A stretch of 64,000 nucleotides of DNA from an uncultured Eubacteriales bacterium (GTDB taxonomy: Bacteria > Bacillota > Clostridia > Oscillospirales > CAG-272): NCBI GenBank assembly GCA_934446365.1, contig CAKSDZ010000003.1, positions 196,948 to 260,947 on the forward strand, in the 5' to 3' direction. Each line of letters begins with the position of its first letter. The stretch's first letter is position 1. A program made the position numbers and the translations under genes. Of this stretch, positions 50,335 through 59,032 are shown in pieces. The notes below the pieces were generated by a model. That model ran no database searches. It was not told where the DNA came from and saw only the letters and a program-made list of their open reading frames with translations.

Positions 50335-51477
50335 ATGGATATCAGCGAAAACAGAGAAACGGAAAGCGAGCCGGAAGTAACGGAAGCGCAAACCTTGGAG
50401 CAGACCGATAAAAAATGTCCCGCCTGCGGCGGAACGATGGATTTTGACCCCAAAACGGGCGCGCTTCTTTGCCCATACTGCGGCAATATTGTCGAAATCG
50501 AAGAGGAGGACGGCGCGCCGGCGCGTGCGGAGGAGCTTTCATTCGATGAAGCGGAGCATACCGGAAACTGCGATTGGGGCTCGGAAAAACGCGTAGTCGT
50601 CTGTAAATCATGCGGCGCCGAGACAATTTATGACGCCTCGACGGTGGCGGGAGAGTGCCCATACTGCGGCTCCAATCAGGTCATGGAGGCGGGCGCTGAG
50701 GGAATATTGGCTCCGGGCGGTGTGTGTCCGTTCAAGGTTACGCCGGAGGATGCCGGCGGCCGTTTTTTAAACTGGCTCAGAAAGAAGCTGTTTTGTCCAA
50801 GGTCTGCGAAAAAGGAGGCACGCGCCGGAAAAATGCGCGGCGTGTATCTGCCGTATTGGACCTTTGACGCGGATACGGATTCTACTTATACGGCAAGGTA
50901 TGGGATTAGAAGGGTGGTTCGGCGCGGCAAAGAAACGCATGTTGTCACCGATTGGCATAGAACCTCCGGCACCTATCATGAATTTATAAACGATCAGCTG
51001 GTTTCGGGAACGGAAAAGCATGACGGGGGCTTGCTTTCCGGAATTGAGCCGTTCGATACCGAAAACAATGTCGCCTATAAACCGGAATATATCGCGGGAT
51101 TTGCCTCCGAACGCTATTCGGTGGGGTTGAAGGCGGCATGGGAAAAGGCGAAAAATTTCATCAAAAGCCGATTGATTTCCAACATCAGTGCGAAAATCCA
51201 AAAAGAGCATCATGCCGACAGCGTAGACAGCGTGAAGGTTAAAACCGCTTATCGGAACATTACATACAAATATCTGATGCTTCCGGTATGGATGTCGAGC
51301 TTTGTCTACAAGGGAAAGGTATATCAGTTTATGGTGAACGGACAGACGGGAAAGGTGAGCGGGAAAGCGCCCGTATCGCCGCTTCGCGTGGCGATTGCCG
51401 TGTTTATCGGCATTGTCGTTGTCGGATTGATTGTCACAGCTCTGCTTTACAGCGAGGGAGAGGTTTATTATTATTGA
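50335..51477 (+). CDS. TFIIB-type zinc-ribbon membrane protein
   Basis: A 380-residue protein. Two zinc ribbons near the N-terminus: CPACGG...CPYCGN (about residues 28-55) and CKSCGAETIYD...CPYCGSNQ (about residues 88-115). A middle domain (MRGVYLPYWTFDADTDSTYT) and one C-terminal hydrophobic helix (about residues 350-373) suggest a membrane-anchored protein facing the cytoplasm. It lies 11 bp after the SPFH gene, a pairing known in other Firmicutes as well. Confidence 0.8.
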   Translation: MDISENRETESEPEVTEAQTLEQTDKKCPACGGTMDFDPKTGALLCPYCGNIVEIEEEDGAPARAEELSFDEAEHTGNCDWGSEKRVVVCKSCGAETIYDASTVAGECPYCGSNQVMEAGAEGILAPGGVCPFKVTPEDAGGRFLNWLRKKLFCPRSAKKEARAGKMRGVYLPYWTFDADTDSTYTARYGIRRVVRRGKETHVVTDWHRTSGTYHEFINDQLVSGTEKHDGGLLSGIEPFDTENNVAYKPEYIAGFASERYSVGLKAAWEKAKNFIKSRLISNISAKIQKEHHADSVDSVKVKTAYRNITYKYLMLPVWMSSFVYKGKVYQFMVNGQTGKVSGKAPVSPLRVAIAVFIGIVVVGLIVTALLYSEGEVYYY

Positions 51478-51504
51478 ATAATAAAAAGTGCTTTGACAGC
51501 ACGG

Positions 51505-51540
51505 AAAAACCGGTACGGATTTGCCGTACCGGTTTTTTTA
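51505..51540. terminator. bidirectional terminator left of the invertible segment
   Basis: AAAAACCGGTACGG / CCGTACCGGTTTTT with T-rich runs on both sides. It ends the zinc-ribbon gene and would also stop leftward transcription coming from the promoter at 51676-51704. Confidence 0.9.
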
Positions 51541-51578
51541 TATAGCTGAAAGCTTCTATTCGTTTTTCGGCTGCCGTC

Positions 51579-51605
51579 TTTTTCTTATAGTAACAAACTA
51601 TAAGA
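51579..51605 (+). repeat. left inverted repeat of invertible segment (IRL)
   Basis: A 27-bp sequence repeated perfectly, in inverted orientation, at 53099-53125. Its core is CTTATAGT-AACAA-ACTATAAG (51584-51604): 8-bp arms around a 5-bp asymmetric centre, the layout of a tyrosine-recombinase core site. The opposite centre orientation (AACAA here, TTGTT there) predicts inversion rather than excision. Confidence 0.85.
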
Positions 51606-51675
51606 TATCGTCATGATACGCCGAATACACCATACCAGCGAAAATCAATAAGATATCATTTTTCATTGATAATGC

Positions 51676-51704
51676 ATTATATCATGAAAAAATGTAAATT
51701 GCAA
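51676..51704 (-). promoter_or_regulatory. outward promoter inside the invertible segment
   Basis: Minus strand TTGCAA (51699-51704), 17 bp, TATAAT (51676-51681). It points leftward through IRL into the bidirectional terminator at 51505-51540. After inversion it would map to 53000-53028 and point rightward into the gene at 53205. Confidence 0.8.
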
Positions 51705-51829
51705 CAGTTATTCAGAAAATTTTCGGATTGGATTTGGGAAATAAATCCTGTTCGCTTTGAAAATATCCGACGGATTGGCACAATCAGGCGTCTTTTTCGC
51801 TTTGCGCCGTCAAAAATCGTCGTGTCGTA

Positions 51830-51859
51830 TTGTAGGCGCCAAAATGATTCTGATAAAAT
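51830..51859 (+). promoter_or_regulatory. promoter of the tyrosine recombinase gene
   Basis: TTGTAG (51830-51835), 18 bp, TAAAAT (51854-51859), about 50 bp before the recombinase start. Confidence 0.55.
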
Positions 51860-51910
51860 AATATTGTCTGATTCGACATAAATTGACAAAACAAAATTAT
51901 GGAGGTAACC

Positions 51911-53041
51911 ATGTCAAAACCGGGAGAAAACATCAGCAAAAGAAAAGACGGGCGCTGGGAAGCCCGTTACATCAAGGGACGCCGTGAGGACGGAAAGATT
52001 ATTTTCGGCTATGTGTACGGCAAAAGCTATCATGAGGCCAGAGAGAAGAAAAATGCAGCTCTCGGCAGTATGTGCGAAACGGGAAATGCTGCGGCGGACA
52101 GCGGCAGCCGATTCGGAACGCTGCTCGATACCTTTTTAATCAAAAAGAAAACCGCCGTAAAGGAATCCACATATTCTCACTATTGCGAAATCGTCAACAA
52201 CCATATCCGTCCGCTGCTCGGTGAGCTGCCGGTGGATGGAATCGCCGGCCGGATAATCGACCGGTTTGCGGGAGAAAAGCTGGAATCCGGCAGACTTGAC
52301 GGCGGCGGCCTTTCGGCCAAAAATGTACGGGATATTTTGTCCGTTATCAAAATGACGCTGGATATCGCTTGGGAGGATGGGATAATCACAAGGAAAATTT
52401 CGTTCGCCAAGCCAAGACTGAAAGCGAAAACAATCGATATTTTGTCTCCAAAAGAACAAAGTTTGATTTTAGAGCTTGCCTGCTCGGGAGATCTCAGAGA
52501 GTTCGGTTATTATCTGTGCCTTCAAACGGGACTTCGCATCGGCGAGATCTGTGCGCTCCGCTGGAACGACATCGATTTTGAAAACCGGCTGATGAAGGTT
52601 GACAGGACTTTGCTTCGGATAAGCGATACCGACGGTACGGATAAAAAAACAAAAGTGATTTTTGATTCGCCGAAAACGCAGAGCAGCAGCAGGGTCATTC
52701 CGCTGCCGGACGCTTTGCTTCGGGAGCTTTCATTCAGAAAAAGCTGCGCTGCATCAGGGGACGCCTTTCTTCTGACCGGAACAGGCGCTTATATCGAGCC
52801 GCGGCTTTACACTTACAGCTTCAAGCAGTTTCTCGATAAAAATCATATGAAGCATTACGGTTTTCACGCGCTGCGGCACACCTTTGCCACGAGATGCATT
52901 GAAAACGGATTCGATGCCAAATCCCTTTCCGAGCTTCTCGGACATTCCAATGTCAAAATCACGCTCGAACGGTACGTGCATCCTTCGCTCGACCTAAAAA
53001 GGGAGCATATGAGACGGCTTTCCGAAGCGTTTGCGCCGTGA
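51911..53041 (+). CDS. tyrosine recombinase, probable inverter of its own segment
   Basis: A 376-residue tyrosine recombinase. The N-terminus (ISKRKDGRWEARYIKGRRED) is the arm-type DNA-binding domain of Tn916-type integrases; residues about 65-165 are the core-binding domain. Catalytic residues: Arg209 (QTGLRIGEICALRWND), His319 and Arg322 (HALRHTF), His345 (LLGHSNV) and Tyr355 (LERYVHP); Lys256 is a candidate. The start at 51911 is just after GGAGG. It is enclosed by the 27-bp inverted repeats, so it probably recombines them. No excisionase or cargo genes are present. Confidence 0.92.
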   Translation: MSKPGENISKRKDGRWEARYIKGRREDGKIIFGYVYGKSYHEAREKKNAALGSMCETGNAAADSGSRFGTLLDTFLIKKKTAVKESTYSHYCEIVNNHIRPLLGELPVDGIAGRIIDRFAGEKLESGRLDGGGLSAKNVRDILSVIKMTLDIAWEDGIITRKISFAKPRLKAKTIDILSPKEQSLILELACSGDLREFGYYLCLQTGLRIGEICALRWNDIDFENRLMKVDRTLLRISDTDGTDKKTKVIFDSPKTQSSSRVIPLPDALLRELSFRKSCAASGDAFLLTGTGAYIEPRLYTYSFKQFLDKNHMKHYGFHALRHTFATRCIENGFDAKSLSELLGHSNVKITLERYVHPSLDLKREHMRRLSEAFAP

Positions 53042-53098
53042 AATTTCGCCGGACGGCGTCGTTTTCTTTCGGCTGTACCTATATAAATCGATGAAATT

Positions 53099-53125
53099 TC
53101 TTATAGTTTGTTACTATAAGAAAAA
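53099..53125 (-). repeat. right inverted repeat of invertible segment (IRR)
   Basis: Exact reverse complement of 51579-51605; core at 53100-53120 with centre TTGTT. It lies 57 bp after the recombinase stop and 79 bp before the next start codon (53205). Confidence 0.85.
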
Positions 53126-53204
53126 AATATTCGCAAATAGACTGAAAATTGTTCTGAAAAAGGACAGAGGTATTCGTAAGGCTACCGGATCGGAGGATTT
53201 TTTT

Positions 53205-53942
53205 ATGAAAACAGCGTCGTATTTGTCCCGTGTCGGCGGATTTGTATCGGTCAATACCGGTTCGATCCGGGACTGCTACACCGAGGCAAAAATAAAATAT
53301 GAAAATAACGCGGCGGGCTTCGCATTTGAGAATACCGGCGAGGTTGCCCGCTCCGTTTCACAGGGACAGACGGCAGGAAAAGAGAACATCGCAGGCTTTT
53401 GCTGCCGAAATAAAGGGACGATTACGAACGCCGGCTGGCTGTGTTCTGCCGAAACGTCGGAAAAAAACTCCTATGTCGACACCGCGTTGAAGATTGCTTA
53501 TGAAAAAGCAGAAGAATTAAGGGGCAAGCTCGGTCTTGGCACTGCGTGGCGTGTGTCGGACGGGGAAGACGAGCGTCTCGAGCTTGATGAGCAGGTGAAT
53601 ACATATTTGTTTGACACGGAAGCGACGTCTGTCATCGAAATCGGAAGCGCCGACGAGCTTGAAAAGCTCGCTCTTGACATTGCCGGCGGAGATGAAGCGG
53701 CCGCGGCCGCTCATTACAGACTGGTCTGTGACATCAATCTGCACGGGAAAAAATGGACGCCGATCGGTCTTTCCGATGCGGCGCCTTTTACCGGAAGGTT
53801 CGACGGCGGCGGCCATAAGATCACCAATTTTAAAATCTGTTCCAAAAAGTTGGAGTATGCGGATTTTTTGGCTATCTCAAGGGAGGGGTCGTCGCCAATC
53901 TCACTCTTGACTGTGTTGCGGATGCCCGCGGCGGTCATGTGA
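53205..53942 (+). CDS. GLUG-repeat surface protein, N-terminal part (frameshifted)
   Basis: The 5' part of a gene interrupted by a -1 shift. Start at 53205 after GGAGG. About 245 codons: GLUG-like repeats of the SRVGGFVSVNTGSIRDCYTE / AGFCCRNKGTITNAG kind, then a helical stretch and LVCDINLHGKKWTPIGLSDA, FTGRFDGGGHKITNFKI. The expected next residues (FFGYLKGGVVANLTLDC) are in the -1 frame, entered at a T6 run (53864-53869). In the zero frame it stops at 53942. No signal peptide; the anchor is in the second part. This is the first gene facing IRR. Confidence 0.8.
   Translation: MKTASYLSRVGGFVSVNTGSIRDCYTEAKIKYENNAAGFAFENTGEVARSVSQGQTAGKENIAGFCCRNKGTITNAGWLCSAETSEKNSYVDTALKIAYEKAEELRGKLGLGTAWRVSDGEDERLELDEQVNTYLFDTEATSVIEIGSADELEKLALDIAGGDEAAAAAHYRLVCDINLHGKKWTPIGLSDAAPFTGRFDGGGHKITNFKICSKKLEYADFLAISREGSSPISLLTVLRMPAAVM
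53864..53870 (+). other. T TTT TTG heptamer at the frameshift point
   Basis: In the zero frame the codons are GAT TTT TTG; a -1 slip on TTT TTG continues as TTT GGC TAT CTC, in frame with the downstream part. This is a permitted slippery heptamer (X XXY YYZ); a one-base deletion from GCGGGATTT is the alternative. Confidence 0.6.
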
Positions 53943-54700
53943 CCGGCTGCCTGTGCGGGATAAGCGACAAGGGCATGATTGTCAACTGCCGTGTTGTCGC
54001 CAAGGTTTCCGCGGAGAAAATCTGCGGCGGCTTTGTCGGCAAAAACATGGGGGTCATCGAGAAGTGCTGTTTTATCGGAAAAATCGCGCCCGCAGCGCCG
54101 CTGATTCTGATTTTTCTGCCGTTCTGTGCGCTGCTTGTCCTTTTGCTGGCCGTCGGAGCGGGGATTATGCTCAATCGGTTTCTCTCGCCTCCGTGGAGTC
54201 CGGAGATTATCGACCCGAACGCACGTCCCTCCACCGATACCGGAAGCTATACGCCGCCGCCTGCCGGCTCGAACCGCATCAGCTTTGAGCTTAACCAAGA
54301 GGTGTATATCAGCTCCGTGACGCAGGTGGGAATCGTGAATTATGTCAACCCGAAGCGCAGCACGCAGGACGTCGTCATCCGCGTACTTATCAGCGACGCC
54401 GAGCTTATGCGCGTGCTTGGGAAAACCGGCCGCAACGCCTCCGAGCAAGCGGCGCTGGAAGCTACGGAGGGATATGATGCCGAAACCTCCTATCAGGAGC
54501 TTTACCGCTCCGGCCGCATCAAAATCGGTTATGAAATCGAGGCCGTCAAGCTTTCCGCGCTTGCGGACGGCACGCTGCTGCCGGTGGGAGATTATGAGAT
54601 GCTGGTCGCCATCGACGCATACAATCCCGATACGAATGAAAAATCGGTCGTCAACGCGCAAGCGCCGATTACGGTGCATGTCGTAGATCCCGAAGGCTGA
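53939..54700 (+). CDS. GLUG-repeat surface protein, C-terminal part with membrane anchor
   Basis: The 3' part of the same gene, in the -1 frame; GTG at 53939 is only the first possible internal start and lacks a good site, though sense continues upstream to about 53870. It completes a GLUG unit (GGFVGKNMGVIEKCCFIGKI), then a membrane helix (about residues 53-78, LILIFLPFCALLVLLLAVGA) and an outside domain rich in Asp/Ser/Asn (NRISFELNQEVYISSVTQVG). The last 130 residues resemble a beta-sandwich. Stop at 54698-54700. Together with the first part it makes about 498 residues. Confidence 0.75.
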   Translation: MTGCLCGISDKGMIVNCRVVAKVSAEKICGGFVGKNMGVIEKCCFIGKIAPAAPLILIFLPFCALLVLLLAVGAGIMLNRFLSPPWSPEIIDPNARPSTDTGSYTPPPAGSNRISFELNQEVYISSVTQVGIVNYVNPKRSTQDVVIRVLISDAELMRVLGKTGRNASEQAALEATEGYDAETSYQELYRSGRIKIGYEIEAVKLSALADGTLLPVGDYEMLVAIDAYNPDTNEKSVVNAQAPITVHVVDPEG

Positions 54701-54726
54701 AAATGAAGAGGAAAGGAGGAATACGG

Positions 54727-57700
54727 ATGAAAAAAATTTTGTGCGGCTTGGCCGCATTGGTGTTGGTTTTCGCGGCGGTATTCTCATGGCTCCCATCTTT
54801 TCGGCTGAACGCCGCCTATACGTATTCTTCCGGAGCGGTCGTCATCGACAGGGCGGCGGTAGAGGCGCATGGGACGGAATACATTATCGAACAGGGCGTG
54901 TATTCCGTGACGGTTACGGACGGCGTCGATGTCACGCTGATTTTCAACGGTGTCACCATCGACCGCAGTACGGACGGACTTGGCAGCAGTATAACGGGTT
55001 CCGCCACGGTAGCGGAGCTTTATGAGGCAGGACGCCGTCTGCATGAGCTGACGGGAGATGCCGCGTGGTCGACAACACCGGCAGCCGGCGGATATTATGT
55101 GCCGACCTGTCCGTTCCTTATCACGGGAGGCGCTTCGGTGACGGCCCGTTTCGACGGGGACTGCCTGTTCCGTGCGGGAGGCAACGGCTGGTATCTCACC
55201 TCACAGAACGGCACGCTCGGAAATGCTCTTGCGAGCGACGGAAGGGGCGGATACGCCGGTATTCAGGTGGACGGCGACTCCTCGCTCACCATCGCCGGCG
55301 CGAACGATCTCAAAACGTTCGGCGCGTTTCCATTGGCCGGCACAACGAGCAGTGAAGGTCAGACCTATGAGGACGACCCGCTGAAAGTCAATCCCGTTTA
55401 TGGTTTGAACGGAACAGGAGCGCATCCGTGGGATCGCCCGACGGCAGTCAGCACGAATGAAATAAACGGCGGCGGCGCCGGCATCGGCGGCGGTGCTTCC
55501 TATGATACGGAAACGGTGAAGGGGGAAAATAACGGCTATACTGCCGGAACGCCGGGAAAAATCGTCGTTGGCTCGGGAAACATTTATGCGGTGGGAGGAC
55601 ATCAGGCGGCCGGTATCGGCGGCGGTGTCAACAGCGCCGCTACGACATCCCAGATTGTAATAAACGGCGGCAATATCACGGCGATCGGCGGACGGTTTGC
55701 AACGGGCATCGGAGACGGCGATTCCATATCCAATTCGGAATCTTCCCTGTATCAAGAGAGCTATGCGATTGTGATAAACGGCGGCACGGTCAATGCCTAT
55801 GGCGGGACCTCCTCCGCGGCGATCGGAACGACGGATAATATCACCGCGGGAACTTCATTCGGTAAAACGTCGGGGCTTTCCATCACCATCGCGGGAGGCG
55901 TCGTTTCCGCGCAGTCGGGAGAAGCGACGGGAGAGGGCAGTGCGACGGCTGCAATCGGTTCCGGTGAAAATACGGATATGGTGGATAACAGCATCACGAT
56001 CGATTCTTCGGCAAAGGTGATCGCCGCGAGCTTCTCCCAGTATGCGATTTCCGGCTGCGGAACGGATGCCTCTCTTGTGCCCATTGTCAATATCGATCCG
56101 TCTGGTTATATGTATCTTGCAAGATTTGCCGCGTCGAGTACGGAACGGATTTTCACGCTGTATCCGGTGAAGACGGATTTGGCCGGTAATTCGATGCTGA
56201 TTTCTGTCAAGGCTTCCGGGATTTTGAACGGGACGATTCCGGATGGCGCCGCTTACTATGCGCTGGATCGCGAGAAAAATGAATATTACTGCGTGGACGC
56301 ATACGGAAATGCAATAGGAGCGGACGGGGCGATTCTCGAAAACGGTGAACGGTATTATCCTGCGGAAATCCCCGATATTTCCTATTATTATGATACGTCT
56401 ATTGCAATCGATACCGTCTCCGTCCCGGGCAAATATACGGCGGCGGCGCTGACGCTGCCCGATCCTGCGGAATACGGCGGATGCTATGTCGTGCATGTTC
56501 CCGACGGGGATGGTGGTGCCGATAACGATATTTATGCCGTCCTTCACAAATATCAGTCCGGTACGACGTCGGGAAAGATCGAATATCAGGGCGATTACCA
56601 CGTTTCAAAAGGAGAGAACCATACGGATAGAGAAACGCCGAGCGTTGTCGAGGATCCTACGGCAAAGCCTCTTACCGATCTCAGGATTTTTCCGCTTGAT
56701 CCCGATACCGGTGAGGCCGGATCGGATTTCATCGGTACTTTTGCCTCGAATACCTATGGGTATACGGTCTATCTTCCATACGGAACGACAAACCTCCGGC
56801 TTTATTCCGCGTATGCTGTCTCCGACGATGTGATTTCCGTTTCGGTCAGCGGCAGCACGGTGACAAGTCAAACGCTGCATTATACGAACAACGGTCTTTT
56901 CATGGAGCATACGCTCGACGTTTCCATTGAAAATGAAGAAAGCGTGGATATTTGGATTCGGAAGACGGATAGGAGCACGGGGGTCGGAAGCGATCCGTAT
57001 CTGGTCTATAAGATCACGGTGATCGTAAAGAAAATGTATATGATCGGTATGAATCCGCTGGATAAGCTGTATGACGGCATTGTCGTTTCGGCTTTGCCGG
57101 ACAGGGTCATTCTTCCGAGCGGGTACCGCTATGATATATCCGAGGGACTGGATTCTAATGTTTCGTCAAGCGTGAGCTGTGAGGGAATACCCGGTACCGT
57201 TATCGATACATTCAAGGGCTCTTTTGAATCGGGTTCCCTGTGGAATGGAAAGAGAGAACTCAGCGTGGCGACTTCGGCCGCACTGGATGCCGACTCTCAC
57301 ATGATAAGTATCATTACGTCGATTTCCGGTAACCGCTCGTCAGTCCAAATTGTGACACAGGTCAATTTGAAAGCGAGCTCCTCCGAATCGCGTATCACAT
57401 ATTCAAACAATCCGTCGAGTATTGATTATTTTAACATTGTTGCCCAGAACGGAAAAATCACATTGGTTTCCCAGTATAATTCCGCTTATTCTTATGAAAT
57501 TCTGAATGTAGCGCTTCCGGATCCCGAAATCGAATATGAATTGACGGAGGAGCAGATCGAGGCGAATCGACACGCGGTGATCGAAGAGCTGAAAGAAACC
57601 ACGAGAAATGCGGTTGAGAATAACGAGAGTCTGACGGAAAGCTCTGAGAATGGGCAGTACAATAAGGGAAATCAGACGGTACGGTATACGCTGACCGTTG

Positions 57701-59016
57701 AGGGTATGTCCTCCTCTGCGGGAGACACCGTTATGAAAGCGTATGAAATTACCGATACGACCGATGCTCCGATTATGGGCAATGTGCGGGTGGTTGCAAC
57801 TTATCACGCCGAGGAGGATATTACCTCTCAGTTTACCGAAACCGAGAAAAACGCGGTCGAATATCGATATTACCGCGATGTGAACGGTAACGAGGTTTTG
57901 GATTCCGACGACGAACTGCTTTCCGCCGCGCCGAAGGACGCGGGAAAGTATTTTGTCACGGCATCTCTTACGACACAGACCTATGAGGCTTACGGCGGAC
58001 TTTCTTTTACCATCTTCCGCAAAGAAATCAAGGTGGTCGCCGTAGAGCATTGGCGTACCTATCTCTCGCCGCAGGAGCTTGCGTCGTATGACGGGATTAT
58101 CACGGACTTGGGACAGATAACGGTATCCGGCGTTCTGCCGGGAGAGGCCGTCGTTCTTCTCACGGATTCCATTGTCGGAAAATATGTGGATTCCGGCGGG
58201 GGCGGCTATGCCGACGACATCGGCTATCATGAGAGGAAAATACGGCTTACCGGTGTTTATCTCGATCCCGCGGAGCCGGTAAATGCGAATTATATCTTTT
58301 CGTTGAGTGCCGTACAGTCGGACGGAAGCGCGGTTTTCCATGTCTATGGCGAGATTTCCTATAAAACGACAGGAGCGATCTTCCGGAAAACCGAATCTGC
58401 CGCATCGTTCTGGCGGAAATTCTATCCGACGACGGATACGACGTTTTTGAAATGGAACGACAACGTAAGCGGGGAATATCCGGAGGAGGAAACGCGAATC
58501 GATTATCATTCTCCCTCCAATACCGAGCACCGTGAATATGTCTATCTGAGGACGGTAAACAAGGGGGCGTCGGAGGCGCGGTATGCGGTCGATGTCGAAT
58601 TCGGTGCGATGTCATTCATCTATTCCCGCGCGGTTTGGAATGTGAATACCTATGAGTACGATGAGAATGATACCGGATTTTGGACCGGCAATACCGGGAC
58701 AAATAACCGCATTACGGTCAGCAATTATTCCAACAAGAGCATTCGGTTCAGCGCATACGCGGAAATCGAGTTTATTTATCGGCCGACGTCGGAGGGCTCC
58801 GAGCACGGGATCAGCGTCTATCTGACCCATAATAACGAAGCGTATACCATGAACACGCCCATCACGGTGCCGGCCGCGTCGGAAGCGACGGAGCAGACGG
58901 AGGGTTCGCCCTCCTCGGACAGCCTGAGACTGGTGCTTTCCGGTGTACCGCAGATGAGCTTGGACTCGTATGTGACGGTCGGCTTGGTTTCGGTGCTGAT
59001 TTCCAAAACGTCATAG
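54727..59016 (+). CDS. large secreted beta-rich protein with a C-terminal subunit-like domain
   Basis: A 1429-residue secreted protein. The signal peptide (MKKILCGLAALVLVFAAVFS, cleaved near LNA-AY) is preceded by GGAGG; an in-frame ATG at 54703 is less likely. Residues about 248-371 carry GAGIGGG-type glycine-rich repeats (AGIGGGVNS; INGGNITAIGG) as in beta-helix adhesins. Residues about 985-1180 resemble MBG/Ig-like modules (SLTTQTYEAYGGLSFTIFRK). The last 160 residues hold the same domain as the small proteins after it: RYAVDVEFGAMSFIYSRAVW, then NYSNKS and a final VTVGLVSVLISKTS. No sortase signal is seen. It may be the tip or scaffold of the assembly. Confidence 0.82.
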   Translation: MKKILCGLAALVLVFAAVFSWLPSFRLNAAYTYSSGAVVIDRAAVEAHGTEYIIEQGVYSVTVTDGVDVTLIFNGVTIDRSTDGLGSSITGSATVAELYEAGRRLHELTGDAAWSTTPAAGGYYVPTCPFLITGGASVTARFDGDCLFRAGGNGWYLTSQNGTLGNALASDGRGGYAGIQVDGDSSLTIAGANDLKTFGAFPLAGTTSSEGQTYEDDPLKVNPVYGLNGTGAHPWDRPTAVSTNEINGGGAGIGGGASYDTETVKGENNGYTAGTPGKIVVGSGNIYAVGGHQAAGIGGGVNSAATTSQIVINGGNITAIGGRFATGIGDGDSISNSESSLYQESYAIVINGGTVNAYGGTSSAAIGTTDNITAGTSFGKTSGLSITIAGGVVSAQSGEATGEGSATAAIGSGENTDMVDNSITIDSSAKVIAASFSQYAISGCGTDASLVPIVNIDPSGYMYLARFAASSTERIFTLYPVKTDLAGNSMLISVKASGILNGTIPDGAAYYALDREKNEYYCVDAYGNAIGADGAILENGERYYPAEIPDISYYYDTSIAIDTVSVPGKYTAAALTLPDPAEYGGCYVVHVPDGDGGADNDIYAVLHKYQSGTTSGKIEYQGDYHVSKGENHTDRETPSVVEDPTAKPLTDLRIFPLDPDTGEAGSDFIGTFASNTYGYTVYLPYGTTNLRLYSAYAVSDDVISVSVSGSTVTSQTLHYTNNGLFMEHTLDVSIENEESVDIWIRKTDRSTGVGSDPYLVYKITVIVKKMYMIGMNPLDKLYDGIVVSALPDRVILPSGYRYDISEGLDSNVSSSVSCEGIPGTVIDTFKGSFESGSLWNGKRELSVATSAALDADSHMISIITSISGNRSSVQIVTQVNLKASSSESRITYSNNPSSIDYFNIVAQNGKITLVSQYNSAYSYEILNVALPDPEIEYELTEEQIEANRHAVIEELKETTRNAVENNESLTESSENGQYNKGNQTVRYTLTVEGMSSSAGDTVMKAYEITDTTDAPIMGNVRVVATYHAEEDITSQFTETEKNAVEYRYYRDVNGNEVLDSDDELLSAAPKDAGKYFVTASLTTQTYEAYGGLSFTIFRKEIKVVAVEHWRTYLSPQELASYDGIITDLGQITVSGVLPGEAVVLLTDSIVGKYVDSGGGGYADDIGYHERKIRLTGVYLDPAEPVNANYIFSLSAVQSDGSAVFHVYGEISYKTTGAIFRKTESAASFWRKFYPTTDTTFLKWNDNVSGEYPEEETRIDYHSPSNTEHREYVYLRTVNKGASEARYAVDVEFGAMSFIYSRAVWNVNTYEYDENDTGFWTGNTGTNNRITVSNYSNKSIRFSAYAEIEFIYRPTSEGSEHGISVYLTHNNEAYTMNTPITVPAASEATEQTEGSPSSDSLRLVLSGVPQMSLDSYVTVGLVSVLISKTS

Positions 59017-59032
59017 AACGGAGGAGCTTTGT

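Larger units (their letters stand above)
51606..51910. other. non-coding part of the invertible segment with promoters
   Basis: No supported gene (frames of 70-71 codons on both strands lack ribosome-binding sites). It holds the outward minus-strand promoter (51676-51704) and the recombinase promoter (51830-51859). Confidence 0.6.

Noticed and set aside
51666..51889. Open frames of about 70 codons on both strands left of the recombinase
   Set aside because: No ribosome-binding site; they cover the promoter region of the invertible segment.
51579..53125. Inverted repeats as ends of an insertion sequence
   Set aside because: No transposase; the gene between them is a tyrosine recombinase, the repeats have core-site symmetry, and no target duplication was seen outside them.
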